A DNA stretch of 64,000 bases, from positions 1 to 64,000 of the forward strand of contig NZ_WNKX01000002.1 of the NCBI RefSeq assembly GCF_009720745.1, given 5' to 3'. The position numbers were made by a program, and so were the translations under genes. Source of the stretch: Massilia eburnea. Lineage in GTDB: Bacteria > Pseudomonadota > Gammaproteobacteria > Burkholderiales > Burkholderiaceae_D. Shown here piece by piece: positions 9,155-18,682 of this stretch (positions are counted from its first letter, which is position 1; each line of letters starts with the position of its first letter). The notes below the pieces were generated by a model. That model saw only the letters and a program-made list of their open reading frames with translations, was not told the origin of the DNA and ran no database searches.

Positions 9155-11805
9155 CTGAACGGAACGGTCAGCGCCTTGCGCATGGAGACGCAGCGCTGGT
9201 CTTCCTGGTGCGCCACCAGCAGCGCGCGGCGGGTGCCGGCGCTCAGGTCGGGATTGGCCGCCGCCGCATCGGCCAGGCGCTGCACGCTGGCCGCGGTGCA
9301 GGTGGCGGGGATCATGGCGCCAGCGTAATCGCGCATGAAGACCGGGCCGGCCGACTTGTCCAGCGCCGGCAGCTGCGCCAGGCGCTCGGCGGCGCTCTGC
9401 TCGTTCAGCGCCACCTGGGTCGAAGGATACAGGCTGTGCATCGCGGCGCGGATGCGCGAGAACGGCAGCTTGGTCTGCTGGTCGCCGATCTTCGCCAGCC
9501 ATTCCTGCTTCACCTTCGCGTCCGGACGCGCGGCCTGCGCCGCCACTGCGGCCAGTTCGCCGCTGTCGGACTTGTCCTTCGCCTGTTCGGCGGCGATGCG
9601 CGCTTCCGCGCCGTCGAAGGCATAGCGGTTCAGAATGGCGATGATGTCCCAGCGCAATTCCTGGCTCAGCGCCAGGCCTTTCACCTTGACCTGGCCGTCG
9701 AGCATGGCGGCCAGCCGCTCCAGCGACGCCTTGCTGCCGGCGGCAGCCATGTAAGTGTTGAACCAGCGGCGCTGGAAGTCGCCCGTGGTGGTAGCCGTGC
9801 GCGCCCAGGCCATCTTGCCGATACGCTCGGCGGTGTCGCGGGTGTACTTGGCGTCGGCCGACATGGTGCGCAGGTAGCGCAGCGCGTTCTGGGTCTTGCC
9901 CAGCACATCGCCCAGCAGCACGTAGTCGCGTTCAGCCGGCGCGTTGGCCAGCACGGTGTCGAGGAACTCGTTCAGAGGCAGGTCGCCGTCGCGCACGTTG
10001 TCCCACATGCTGTGCCACAGCATCGTGCGCAGCAGCTTGTCTTCCACCTTGCTCACGTCCTTGCGCGCGGTGGCTGCGGAGCGCGCATCAAGCTTGCCTT
10101 TGACGAAGCCCCAGTCCTGGTAGTTCGGGTAGACCAGGTCCGGACAGGCGGCGCCTTTCAGCTCCGCCACTTCGGTAGTGGCTCCCTTGTAGGTCACCGG
10201 CAGCACCTTGGCCACGGCCAGCTGCTTGCCCTTCTTCTGCATCAGGGCCAGCTGCACGCGCTGCTCGCGCAGGGTCGGGAACTGCGGCACGGCGCTCTGC
10301 TGCAGGCTGAAGGAATCGATCTTGCCGGCCTTGCAGCTGTAGTTGGCGGTGATGGTGTTCACGCCCGGCTGGTACAGCCAGTCCTGGGTCCACTGGCCCA
10401 GGTCGCGGCCAGCCGCTTCGGCCAGGCTGCCGATGAAGTCGTCCAGTTTGGCGTTCTTGAACTGGTACTTGACCAGGTAGTTGTGCACGCCCTTGCGGAA
10501 GGTTTCCTCGCCCAGCAGGTGGCGCAGCTGCTTCAGGGTGGAGGCGCCTTTCGAGTAGGTGATGGCGTCGATATTGTCAAAGGCGTTGGCGGTCGACGGC
10601 ACCGGCGTCTCGATCGGGTGGGTGGTGACGCGCTGGTCCTGCACGTAGGCGCCTGCCTTGCCCTGAGAGTAGAAATACTGCCACGCCGAGTCCTTGAACT
10701 CCGTCGCTTCGGCGGTGGCCAAGGTGCCCATGAAGGAAGCAAAGCTCTCGTTCAGCCACAGGCCGTTCCACCACTGCATGGTGACCAGGTCGCCGAACCA
10801 CTGGTGCGCCATTTCGTGCATGATCACGCTGGCCAGTTCGTGCTTCTCGTCGCCGGTCATTTTCTCTTTATGCAGGAAGGCGTGTTCGGCGAAGGTCACA
10901 GCGCCGGCGTTTTCCATCGCGCCGTACAGGAAGTCCGGCACCAGCAGCTGGTCGTATTTGCCGTACTGGTAAGGCACGCCGAAGTAGTCGTCGAACCAGG
11001 CCAGGCCTTGCGCAGTGTATTTGAACCATTCAGCAGCATCGATCTGGTCGGCCACCGACTGGCGCGCAAAGACGCGCATCGGGTATTTGCCGGTCTTGGT
11101 GTCTTCCCACACCTTGTACGGGCCGGCGTGCATCGAGAAGTTGTACGGGCTAAGGATCTTGGAGACCGGGAAGGTCCAGCGCTTGCCATCGCCTGCCGCT
11201 TCCACCTTGGTTTCGCGCGTGGTGGAGACCACAGTCCAATCGGCAGGCGCCGTCACATTGACCTGGTAGGTCGCCTTCAGGTCCGGCTGGTCGAACAGCG
11301 CGAACATCTGGTGCGCGGCGGCCGGCTCGAAATGGGAATAAGTGTAGACCCGGCCATCGACCGGGTCGACCATGCGGTGCAGGCCCTCGCCATTGGTGCT
11401 GTGCTTGCGCTCGAATTCAACGGTCACCGTGTTGCGGCCGGCCTGCAGGTCGGCGGCGGCCAGGGTGATGAACCAGTTGTTGTATTGCGGTGCGGCGATC
11501 GCCTTGCCGTTGACCACCAGGCGCTTGACGGTGGCCTTGTCCAGGTCCAGCGTGAGCGGCTGCGCGTTGTCTTTCAGGTCGAAGCTGACAGTGGTGGTAT
11601 TGCTGAAGGTCTCTTTGCCGGTCAGCGTAAAGTCCAGTACATAAGCTACGTTCGACACGCGCGCCGAACGGGCGGCGGCATCGGACTGGCTCAGGTAAGG
11701 GTTTTCCGCGCGCGGGGTATAGGCGCTGTTTTCTGCTGCGATGCCGCTGGTGGCGACGAGTGCACTGACTGCCAGTGTAATGGCATGAGGAACTAGCGAT
11801 TTCAT
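9151..11805 (-). CDS. M1-family zinc aminopeptidase, secreted
   Basis: This 884-residue metallopeptidase has a cleavable signal peptide (about 1-24). It carries the M1 exopeptidase motif GAMENAG near residue 300, zinc site HEMAH at 330-334 and the third ligand Glu353 in NESFASF. The C-terminal half is the helical ERAP1-like domain. It removes N-terminal amino acids from peptides, here probably in the periplasm or outside. AAGGATAA precedes the ATG. A 20-bp palindrome lies in the 70-bp gap to the divergent GNAT gene. Its stop codon (TAA) interlocks with the TAG of the convergent GGDEF-EAL gene in a four-base overlap. Confidence 0.93.
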   Translation of the reverse strand: MKSLVPHAITLAVSALVATSGIAAENSAYTPRAENPYLSQSDAAARSARVSNVAYVLDFTLTGKETFSNTTTVSFDLKDNAQPLTLDLDKATVKRLVVNGKAIAAPQYNNWFITLAAADLQAGRNTVTVEFERKHSTNGEGLHRMVDPVDGRVYTYSHFEPAAAHQMFALFDQPDLKATYQVNVTAPADWTVVSTTRETKVEAAGDGKRWTFPVSKILSPYNFSMHAGPYKVWEDTKTGKYPMRVFARQSVADQIDAAEWFKYTAQGLAWFDDYFGVPYQYGKYDQLLVPDFLYGAMENAGAVTFAEHAFLHKEKMTGDEKHELASVIMHEMAHQWFGDLVTMQWWNGLWLNESFASFMGTLATAEATEFKDSAWQYFYSQGKAGAYVQDQRVTTHPIETPVPSTANAFDNIDAITYSKGASTLKQLRHLLGEETFRKGVHNYLVKYQFKNAKLDDFIGSLAEAAGRDLGQWTQDWLYQPGVNTITANYSCKAGKIDSFSLQQSAVPQFPTLREQRVQLALMQKKGKQLAVAKVLPVTYKGATTEVAELKGAACPDLVYPNYQDWGFVKGKLDARSAATARKDVSKVEDKLLRTMLWHSMWDNVRDGDLPLNEFLDTVLANAPAERDYVLLGDVLGKTQNALRYLRTMSADAKYTRDTAERIGKMAWARTATTTGDFQRRWFNTYMAAAGSKASLERLAAMLDGQVKVKGLALSQELRWDIIAILNRYAFDGAEARIAAEQAKDKSDSGELAAVAAQAARPDAKVKQEWLAKIGDQQTKLPFSRIRAAMHSLYPSTQVALNEQSAAERLAQLPALDKSAGPVFMRDYAGAMIPATCTAASVQRLADAAAANPDLSAGTRRALLVAHQEDQRCVSMRKALTVPFS

Positions 11806-11829
11806 GGTTATCCTTATTTCTGTCTCACC

Positions 11830-11849
11830 CCTGACCGGCCCCGGTCAGG
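11830..11849. promoter_or_regulatory. 20-bp palindrome in a divergent promoter region
   Basis: The arms CCTGACCGG (11830-11838) and CCGGTCAGG (11841-11849) are perfect complements separated by CC. The element lies in the 70-bp gap between the divergent aminopeptidase and GNAT genes. It could be an operator or a strong hairpin in a leader transcript; I recognise no regulator consensus. Confidence 0.4.
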
Positions 11850-11875
11850 TGGCGCGAGGATGATACCATTGGACG

Positions 11876-12325
11876 ATGGACATCAAACTCGAATCTCCCA
11901 ACCAGCCCGAAGTCGTGGCCCTGATCGACCAGCTGGACGCCTATCAGCTGTCGCTGTACCCGCCGGAATGCGTGTACGCACTCGACATGCATTCGCTGCT
12001 GCAGCCGAATGTGCTGTTTGCCGTAGCCCGCAATAACGATGGTGCGGCGGTCGGCTGCGGCGCCATCGTCGTGACGCCCGAGTTTGGAGAAGTGAAGCGC
12101 ATGTTCGTGCATCCATCGGCGCGCGGCCAGGGCGTGGCGCAGCGCCTTCTCGGCAAGCTTGAACTGGAAGCGCAAGCGCGCGGCTGCCGCCGCTTCATGC
12201 TGGAGACCGGACCGTCGCAGCCTGAAGCTATCGGCCTGTATGAGCGCCTGGGCTACCGCGTGCGCGGACCGTACGGCGATTACCCGGACGATCCGATGAG
12301 CGTATTCATGGAGAAGGCGGCATGA
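11876..12325 (+). CDS. GNAT-family N-acetyltransferase
   Basis: This 149-residue single-domain acetyltransferase has the acetyl-CoA pyrophosphate-binding motif A, visible as MFVHPSARGQGVAQRLL, and a C-terminal GLYERLGYRVRG motif B typical of the family. The substrate (small amine or protein N-terminus) is not predictable. Its stop overlaps the start of the MazG-like gene (ATGA at 12322-12325), so the two are co-translated. It diverges from the aminopeptidase gene across a short gap carrying a palindrome. Confidence 0.88.
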   Translation: MDIKLESPNQPEVVALIDQLDAYQLSLYPPECVYALDMHSLLQPNVLFAVARNNDGAAVGCGAIVVTPEFGEVKRMFVHPSARGQGVAQRLLGKLELEAQARGCRRFMLETGPSQPEAIGLYERLGYRVRGPYGDYPDDPMSVFMEKAA

Positions 12326-12642
12326 CGGATTCGCTGACCGACTTACGCGACCGCACGCGCGCCTTCGCGGCCGCGCGCGACTGGGAGCAGTACCACACGC
12401 CGAAAAACCTGGCGATGGCGCTGTCGGTGGAGGTGGCCGAACTGGCCGAGCATTTCCAATGGCTGCCGACCGGCCGGGCCGGCGAGCTGGCGGAAGGACA
12501 GCACCAGGCGATCTGCCATGAGCTGGCCGACGTGCTGCTTTACCTGGTGCAGATCGCCGACAAGCTGGACGTCGACCTGCACGCGGCGGCGCTGGAAAAG
12601 ATCAAGCTCAACGCCATCAAATATCCGCCGCCGAAGGCGTGA
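12322..12642 (+). CDS. MazG-like nucleotide pyrophosphohydrolase
   Basis: This 106-residue all-alpha NTP pyrophosphatase is of the RS21-C6/dCTPase type. The metal-binding acidic residues are in EVAELAEHFQW and in HELADVLLYLVQ, and a C-terminal KIKLNAIKYP follows. It is expected to clean up non-canonical or excess deoxynucleoside triphosphates. It is translationally coupled to the GNAT gene upstream. The 3' end overlaps the convergent GST-like gene by 26 bases. Confidence 0.88.
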   Translation: MTDSLTDLRDRTRAFAAARDWEQYHTPKNLAMALSVEVAELAEHFQWLPTGRAGELAEGQHQAICHELADVLLYLVQIADKLDVDLHAAALEKIKLNAIKYPPPKA

Positions 12643-13381
12643 CTGGTTGCTTCCAGTAGCGTTCCCAGATGCGGTCGTGATATGCAACCAGCGCCGGCTG
12701 GCCCAGCACGTAGTCGTGAATCGGGCTCGGGAAGGGATGGCGTATTTCGGCGTTCAGGAAGCCGAACGCCGTCGCATCGATCAGGCTGGGCTGCCCGCCT
12801 AACAGGAAGGGCTGGTCGCCCAGAATTTCCTTCACCGACTTCCAGACTTCAATGCCCATCGCGTTGATGTCTTCGGGCTTGTGCCTTCCCGTGCCCTGTT
12901 GCCACGCCATGCGGCGATACTTCATTTGCACGAAGGGGAAAATCAACGGTGCGAAGGTTGTCAGGAATGGCTTTTGCCACGCGGGCGTGCTGCGTTTCGC
13001 GTAATCGAGCAGCAGCGGCTTGTAGGCATTGAAGTTGGCCTGCATAGCGTAGCGGTTATACAGCAGCACGAAATACAGGTGCTGCTCGAACAAGGCCCTT
13101 AAGGCGCAAGACCGGGCGCGCTCGTCTGCGGAGAGGTTCTGGTCGGAGATGGCTTGAGGGTGGAGATACTGCAGGTGCTGGATGATGAGGCTTGAATCGG
13201 GGACCAGTTCGCCGGCAATCATGGCGACGGGTAGTTTCTGGTGCGGCATGGCCTGGTTGGCGCCAGTGCGGGTCTCGTACGGTATGCCCGACATGCGCAG
13301 CCAGGTTTCCAGCTTGATCACGAAGGGGCTGATGTCCGGCGAAACCTGGAGGTCCGGATACCCGAATTTGTAGATAATCAT
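12617..13381 (-). CDS. Glutathione S-transferase-like protein (Fax/metaxin type)
   Basis: This 254-residue protein has a thioredoxin-like N-terminal domain opening YKFGYPDLQVSPDISPFVIK. The canonical glutathione-site Tyr/Ser/Cys is replaced by a DISPF stretch, as in failed-axon-connection/metaxin-like GSTs. An all-helical C-terminal GST domain follows, ending LIDATAFGFLNAEIRHP. Catalytic activity with glutathione is therefore uncertain. A perfect TATAAT box (minus strand, 13412-13417) lies about 30 bases upstream of the ATG. The 3' end overlaps the convergent MazG-like gene. Confidence 0.8.
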   Translation of the reverse strand: MIIYKFGYPDLQVSPDISPFVIKLETWLRMSGIPYETRTGANQAMPHQKLPVAMIAGELVPDSSLIIQHLQYLHPQAISDQNLSADERARSCALRALFEQHLYFVLLYNRYAMQANFNAYKPLLLDYAKRSTPAWQKPFLTTFAPLIFPFVQMKYRRMAWQQGTGRHKPEDINAMGIEVWKSVKEILGDQPFLLGGQPSLIDATAFGFLNAEIRHPFPSPIHDYVLGQPALVAYHDRIWERYWKQPVTPSAADI

Positions 13382-13411
13382 GGCGTTCTTTTTATTGATT
13401 TATCCAAATTC

Positions 13412-13417
13412 ATTATA
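13412..13417 (-). promoter_or_regulatory. TATAAT -10 box of the GST-like gene
   Basis: Read on the minus strand, TATAAT lies about 30 bases before the ATG at 13381 in a locally AT-rich stretch. The matching -35 region is poor, so this rests mainly on the perfect -10 hexamer. Confidence 0.5.
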
Positions 13418-13478
13418 TCCAGCGCCCCTCCGATAACCAGCCTTTTATTCAGCGGCCAAGCGCCTTGCGGGCGACCGT

Positions 13479-16400
13479 TCAGCTTTCTTCCGGCATCGCC
13501 TGCCCAGGACTCCACTTGGTAACGAACTTTTGGGCCGCTGCCAGCATTTCTGGGGATGCCTTGGCCTTCACTCTTGTCAAGCCAGCCGTCGCCTCGCTCT
13601 CGCCGTATTTGCTGGCAAGGAGGTAATAAGCCAGGGGTAGAAATTCGGGCTTGTCGGCCGCAGGATTATTTTCGTAATAGTTCGCCAGGTTCACCATGGC
13701 GAAGGTGTGCCCCATTTGCGCGGCGCCGCGCAGCAAGGAGACGGCCCTGTCTATATTGCGAGGGATGCCGTCTTCACCCTGTCGGTAGATTTCGGCCAGG
13801 TTGTTCATGGAATCAAGGAAGCCCGACTTGATTGCGAGTTCGTAATACTGAATCGCTTGCGGAACGTCACGCGGAATTCCCTCTCCAGTATGCAGCATCA
13901 TCGCGAGCGCCTGGGCGGCCTCGCGCTGTCCTAGCGCAGCGCCCTGCCGGAAATACTCGGCAGCTTTGGCCTTGTCGGTCACGCCAGATTTTTCGTTGCG
14001 ATAAAGTTTCCCCAGCTCGTTAAACGCATCGGGCAGTTTTTCCTGCTCCTGCTTCGCCAACAATTCCATTCCGCGCGTCACGTCTACCTTGACACCCAGC
14101 CCTTCAACATACATTCGCCCCAACAGCGCCTGGGCGCTCTCAAGCCCAGCGTCGGCAGCCTGCTTGACCCAGATGAACACCGACTGCAACTCACGCTCGT
14201 TTTTGCTCGTATTGAGCACCAGCTTTGAATATTCGAGTTTGGCATAGTTGTTCCCCGCGACCACGGCATCCAGCAGCAAGTTCGTTCCGGCCTTACGTCC
14301 CGCCTCGTCCTTTCTCAGTTTCACCATTAACAGGCCCAGTTGTGCCTTATCTTCCCAGTCGTTCTGGTAGTAGCCCTGGGAGGCCCAGAACATCGCAAGG
14401 GAATCGTTCTTGGTAGTGCCTTTTCCTTCGAAATACATGCGGCTCAGATAAAACTCGGCACTTGAGTTCCGCATTTCCGCAGCATCCTTCATGAAGCGGA
14501 AGGACTGGTCGAGATCTACCGGAAGACCAAGGTCGCCAAACCAGTAAGCTTTGCCAAGGTTATAGGCCGCATGGTGATCGCCATTTTCGGCCGCTTGCCG
14601 ATAGTAGCTCACTGCACGCATTCCATCCCGCTGGCCCAATTTGCCGAGGGCATAAACCCGCCCCAGCGTATTCATCGCATCAGGATCGCCCTTGGCCGCA
14701 GCCGCCTCCAGCAAGGAAACGCCTTTGGCCGGGTCAGCGTCCACGTCCTCGCCATATACGTAACGCCAGCCCAGTGCCCTTTGCGCCGAAGTAATTCCTC
14801 GCTCTGCAGCAGCAGTCAAATGGCGTACGATATCGCTACGCGACCCCTTCTTGCCTTCGATTTTCCAGACTTCCCGCATATCCGCATCAGCGTATTCTTC
14901 GCTGAATTTGTCACGCGTTGCCAGCACCTCAAACAGACTGCCCGGAAGACTGTAGCGTCTCAGCCAGTTCAGATGTTGATCGGCCAGACGCCTTTCATTG
15001 TTTGCGAGATGGGTCTGGCTGATGGCGAAATGCGCCTCCAGCGCAGCGTATTCGCGGGCCGCTGGCGGCAGGGCGTCGACCATGGCCTGCAATTCAGCGT
15101 CAGTCAGTTGACCGCGCAGGCGCTTGAACAAGGGCATCGGCCAGGCATCCTGCCGAAGCTCGGACGACAGATTGACAAGTTCCGCTGGCTCGGCCATGCC
15201 CATGCGCCGCGATAGCGCCAGTGCCATCATGCCATCGTCAGCGCCCAAGGTATCGGCTGCGTTTTTGGCCTTCAGGAACCGCAGCAAATTGGCACGGGAC
15301 TGCGCCGGAGCACCAGCGTGGAAGTCGGCCCAAGCCTGCACCATTGTGAGCGGATCGGCGTCGTCGGGCTGCAGCCTGGCCAACTCCTTGCTCGCATTGA
15401 TGAGATCATGTTTGATCAGAAGCAGCCGGGCGCCGCACAAATCCTTGGTGCGCTGGTCGGCCCGTTCGTCCACGATCTTGTAATAGGGCTCGATCGCCAT
15501 CCCGATCATCGGATTCCATTCGCTGACCGAGGCGCCCTCCACCACCATTTCGCATAGCGCCCGGTAATTCATCTTGGCATACGCAGCTTCGTCCAGCTTC
15601 ACCTCGGGCTTTTTGCCGCTGGCCAGTGCCGCCAGGAGCGCATCTTCATGCACGCTAAGCTTTTGCAAGATATCGAGCACGCGCAAAGACGCCTCTTTCG
15701 CTGCCTGCGGCGCCACCATCACGGGTGTAAAGCGCAAGTCCGACTCGAACATGGGATTCAGTTTGCGAATCTCGTCAGCCAAGCTTGGCAGCTCGGCCGC
15801 TTCGACCTCGGGCTGGTTGATGGCGTAATCGATGAAATAGCTGAGATGGGCGCCGCGCCAGGTGAGCTGGGCGCGCGCATCGAAGTATTTCGTGTGCAGG
15901 GCCAGCTTGTCGTCCTCCTTCACAAGGCGCGCTTCGCTCGGCAGCGACGCGTCGAGCGTGTAGCTGGCGCGATAGCGGCCGGCAGCCAACCGGAATGGAT
16001 ACTTGCGCACCAATTTGTCCGGTATGCCCAGCGTGCCTTCCATAATATGCGAGCGCTGCTGCAGATACAGCATGCCGTTCTTTTCCTTCAAGGCCTTGGG
16101 GATAATCAGCTGGGCATCAACAATAAAGCTGGTACCGCCGTCACCGTCGCTGAAGGCTGGGGCGCCATCCAGCTTGACGCCGGGATATGTTCGCTCATAT
16201 TCCGCAAGCATCGCTTTCTTGAGGTCAAACGAGCTCATAGAGCGATAGCCTTGGCGCATTCCTGCTGCAAAGCGGCCACGGTAGACAATCCTGAGTTTCA
16301 GCTGCGCGTCACCGTGCAAGGTTTCCAGGTTCAATTGTTCCTTGCGGTCGACCAGCGGCTGGTCAAACGTCTCTTCGGGCAGCATGATCAAACCGGTGCT

Positions 16401-17708
16401 GTCATTGCTGACAATCAGGGCAGCTGCGGCAGGCACTGGCACCGGCAACGCCGAAATCAAGCCGCGTTCGCCGGCCAGCGTCGGATCGACGAAATAGGGT
16501 TTCCCGTTCAGCACAACACGCACAATCGCATGATTGAAATTTCCAGGCGATGGCAGGAACTGCTCCGGTATCTTGGGCGCAGTAGCATGCAGCAATACCG
16601 GCTGCGCTTCGATCCCCATGGCATGGTAAAGAGCCACCAGCAGTTGGCTCTTGTCCTTGCAATCGCCAAAGCGCCGCTTCAGAACGACTTCCGGCGGCTG
16701 GGGGCGATGCGAGTTTTCTCCCAACGATGCGCTGAAGTAGCGGATGTCATCCTGTACCCAATGCAGGGCCTGCGATGCGCGTTCCTCCAGCGACTCTCCC
16801 GTGAATTTTCGCGCCAGCGCTTGCACCTCCGTGACAGGCGTGGTGCCGGAAAACAGCGCACTTGCCCATTGCGCCACCTGGTTCCAGTTTTTGTATTCAC
16901 TGAAGTCGAGAACTGGCACCGGAATCAGGTTTGGCGGGATGGCAGGTTCATACTCCACCGCCGGCACCGCAGCCTGCTGGAATACCAGCCTGGTGAGGCC
17001 GTTGCGTTGCTCAACCTTGGGCTTCGGCAATTCCGCCTGCGGGTCGCCGGACACACGCCACTGCACCTGATGGCCAGCCGGCTGAAGGACGCTCACCTTG
17101 CGCAATTCAATCGGTGCTTCCTTCGGCCAAGTGAGAGTCTCGTTCCACGTCGAGCCGAATACCGGGTTGGTGCCTTCGACGGTATAGATAATCCACAAAG
17201 TATCGCCGGCCTTCACATCTTCCAGCAGCAATTGGGCCTTTGACGCACCATGATAGTAGCCGCTGGCCGCATTATTTTCATTATCAAGCACGCGTATATT
17301 GGCGGTCTTGCTGCGATCCAGCACTTCATTGTCGCGCAAGATTGCCACGCGATGCACGATCAGCTTCTGGTAAGCCGGAATGAACCCGATGGAAAACTGG
17401 CCAATTTCCGACAGGCGCGAGGAGGAGTTCACCTGCGTCGCGCGATTCACCAGGTAAGCCGGGTTGGCGCCTGTCCAGAATTGGGTCTCCGACAGGCGGA
17501 TAACGACAGGCTCCTCGGATTTCGGCGCGGGAACGGGCTCCAGCGGATCAGCCCATTTCGGAAGAACCGGGTTACGTGAAAACGCGCTGGCGCCCGTACG
17601 CAGCACGTCCGCTGGCTTTTGTGCAGGCGCTCCTTGCGCCAGGTTGAAGGCAAATATCAGCGCTAGGAGGGCTGGCAATTGGCGGATGAATAAATAATCG
17701 CGGTACAT
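13479..17708 (-). CDS. Large secreted DUF3857/transglutaminase-like/Sel1-repeat protein
   Basis: This 1409-residue protein has a signal peptide (about 1-26). I chose the ATG at 17708 because the signal begins there; the frame is open further upstream. Residues about 50-300 resemble DUF3857. A transglutaminase-like fold follows with its triad visible: Cys350 in RFGDCKDKSQLL, His393 in NHAIV and Asp408 in FVDPT. From roughly residue 950 to the end there are many Sel1/TPR-like repeats, e.g. AQRALGWRYVYGEDVDADP and AMNTLGRVYALGKLGQRDG. The combination suggests a periplasmic peptide-modifying or scaffolding protein; substrate unknown. By eye the gene is less GC-rich than its neighbours. It is probably followed by no co-transcribed gene, as the next minus-strand gene has its own promoter. 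Confidence 0.82.
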   Translation of the reverse strand: MYRDYLFIRQLPALLALIFAFNLAQGAPAQKPADVLRTGASAFSRNPVLPKWADPLEPVPAPKSEEPVVIRLSETQFWTGANPAYLVNRATQVNSSSRLSEIGQFSIGFIPAYQKLIVHRVAILRDNEVLDRSKTANIRVLDNENNAASGYYHGASKAQLLLEDVKAGDTLWIIYTVEGTNPVFGSTWNETLTWPKEAPIELRKVSVLQPAGHQVQWRVSGDPQAELPKPKVEQRNGLTRLVFQQAAVPAVEYEPAIPPNLIPVPVLDFSEYKNWNQVAQWASALFSGTTPVTEVQALARKFTGESLEERASQALHWVQDDIRYFSASLGENSHRPQPPEVVLKRRFGDCKDKSQLLVALYHAMGIEAQPVLLHATAPKIPEQFLPSPGNFNHAIVRVVLNGKPYFVDPTLAGERGLISALPVPVPAAAALIVSNDSTGLIMLPEETFDQPLVDRKEQLNLETLHGDAQLKLRIVYRGRFAAGMRQGYRSMSSFDLKKAMLAEYERTYPGVKLDGAPAFSDGDGGTSFIVDAQLIIPKALKEKNGMLYLQQRSHIMEGTLGIPDKLVRKYPFRLAAGRYRASYTLDASLPSEARLVKEDDKLALHTKYFDARAQLTWRGAHLSYFIDYAINQPEVEAAELPSLADEIRKLNPMFESDLRFTPVMVAPQAAKEASLRVLDILQKLSVHEDALLAALASGKKPEVKLDEAAYAKMNYRALCEMVVEGASVSEWNPMIGMAIEPYYKIVDERADQRTKDLCGARLLLIKHDLINASKELARLQPDDADPLTMVQAWADFHAGAPAQSRANLLRFLKAKNAADTLGADDGMMALALSRRMGMAEPAELVNLSSELRQDAWPMPLFKRLRGQLTDAELQAMVDALPPAAREYAALEAHFAISQTHLANNERRLADQHLNWLRRYSLPGSLFEVLATRDKFSEEYADADMREVWKIEGKKGSRSDIVRHLTAAAERGITSAQRALGWRYVYGEDVDADPAKGVSLLEAAAAKGDPDAMNTLGRVYALGKLGQRDGMRAVSYYRQAAENGDHHAAYNLGKAYWFGDLGLPVDLDQSFRFMKDAAEMRNSSAEFYLSRMYFEGKGTTKNDSLAMFWASQGYYQNDWEDKAQLGLLMVKLRKDEAGRKAGTNLLLDAVVAGNNYAKLEYSKLVLNTSKNERELQSVFIWVKQAADAGLESAQALLGRMYVEGLGVKVDVTRGMELLAKQEQEKLPDAFNELGKLYRNEKSGVTDKAKAAEYFRQGAALGQREAAQALAMMLHTGEGIPRDVPQAIQYYELAIKSGFLDSMNNLAEIYRQGEDGIPRNIDRAVSLLRGAAQMGHTFAMVNLANYYENNPAADKPEFLPLAYYLLASKYGESEATAGLTRVKAKASPEMLAAAQKFVTKWSPGQAMPEES

Positions 17709-17758
17709 GTTCGCTATTGAAATGGAAAACGACTGGCAATACGTGCGCAAGCGGAATC

Positions 17759-18682
17759 TTAGATGCCAAGCGCTTTGCGGATCTGGGCGCGGATGATCAC
17801 CCATGATTTGGAATCTGCCGAGACTTCGTCGAAGTGGCTGCCGCCGGGGAGGACCAGCACTTCGGCGGTGTCGCCGGCGGATTTGGCGCGGCGGGCGTAG
17901 TTCTCGCCGGTGACGGTGGGCGAGATGGTGTCGAGTTCACCGTGGATCAGCACCGTGTGCACCCCTGCGGGCAGCATTTCGGCTGGCGAGGTGTCGGCGA
18001 AGATGTCGGGACGCTGGGCGCTTGGCTTGCCCGCGATGAAGGCCGATTCGCAATCGCAGCTGGTGCGGATCAGGGCTGCTTCATTGCGCAAATCGGCCAG
18101 GCCGCCAAGGCTGATCACGGTCTTGATTTTCAAAGGCTGCGGCGCCCAGGCGGGGCTCCATTCCGGCAGCTTGTGGCGCGACACGGCCCATTGCGCCAGG
18201 TGGCCGCCGGCGGAGTGGCCGACCGCCACGATGCGGTTCAAATCCAGCGCGCTGGCTTTCGCTTCGTGCTTCAGCAAGTCCACGGCAGTGGCGACGTCCT
18301 GGTACATGCCGGGGTAGCCGCCGCCTTCTTCGTCGTAGCGGCGGTATTCCACGCTCCATACTGCGATGCCGTCTTTCGCCATGGCGCCTGCCATATTGCG
18401 CATTTGTTCGATGCCGTCATAGTGGCGTGTCCAGCAGCCGCCGTGGATCAGCACCACGACCGGATGTGGCCCCTGGCCGGCGGGCTTGAAGAATTCCACG
18501 AACTGGCTCGGTGCGGAGCCGTAAACGATGCGTTTGTCGGGCGCGGGGCCTTTCAGCGCAAGATATTCGTCAAGGCTGAGCGGTTTGGTGACAACGGCGT
18601 CGGGCGTGATGGTAGCGGCGGAGGCGCCGACGGCAGCTGCGCCAGCGGCGGCGCACAGAGAATGGCGAATCAGTTTGAGCAT
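17759..18682 (-). CDS. Secreted alpha/beta hydrolase (kynurenine formamidase/esterase-like)
   Basis: This 307-residue hydrolase has an N-terminal signal (about 1-23). The oxyanion motif is LIHGGCW (79-84), the nucleophile is Ser157 in GHSAGG, and Asp251 and His283 (GGSHF) complete the triad. The HGG...GHSAGG arrangement is that of the hormone-sensitive-lipase/kynurenine-formamidase-like group; export makes a tryptophan-pathway role unlikely. The ATG at 18682 was chosen because the signal starts there and GAGAAAG precedes it. Upstream lies a 308-base region full of TACTGAAA repeats, and the large Sel1-repeat gene begins 50 bases downstream on the same strand. Confidence 0.85.
   Translation of the reverse strand: MLKLIRHSLCAAAGAAAVGASAATITPDAVVTKPLSLDEYLALKGPAPDKRIVYGSAPSQFVEFFKPAGQGPHPVVVLIHGGCWTRHYDGIEQMRNMAGAMAKDGIAVWSVEYRRYDEEGGGYPGMYQDVATAVDLLKHEAKASALDLNRIVAVGHSAGGHLAQWAVSRHKLPEWSPAWAPQPLKIKTVISLGGLADLRNEAALIRTSCDCESAFIAGKPSAQRPDIFADTSPAEMLPAGVHTVLIHGELDTISPTVTGENYARRAKSAGDTAEVLVLPGGSHFDEVSADSKSWVIIRAQIRKALGI

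Noticed and set aside
9208-11796. Long plus-strand open frame opposite the M1 aminopeptidase
   Set aside because: Same shadow effect; no start signal, no recognisable domains, and the minus strand has intact zinc-peptidase motifs.
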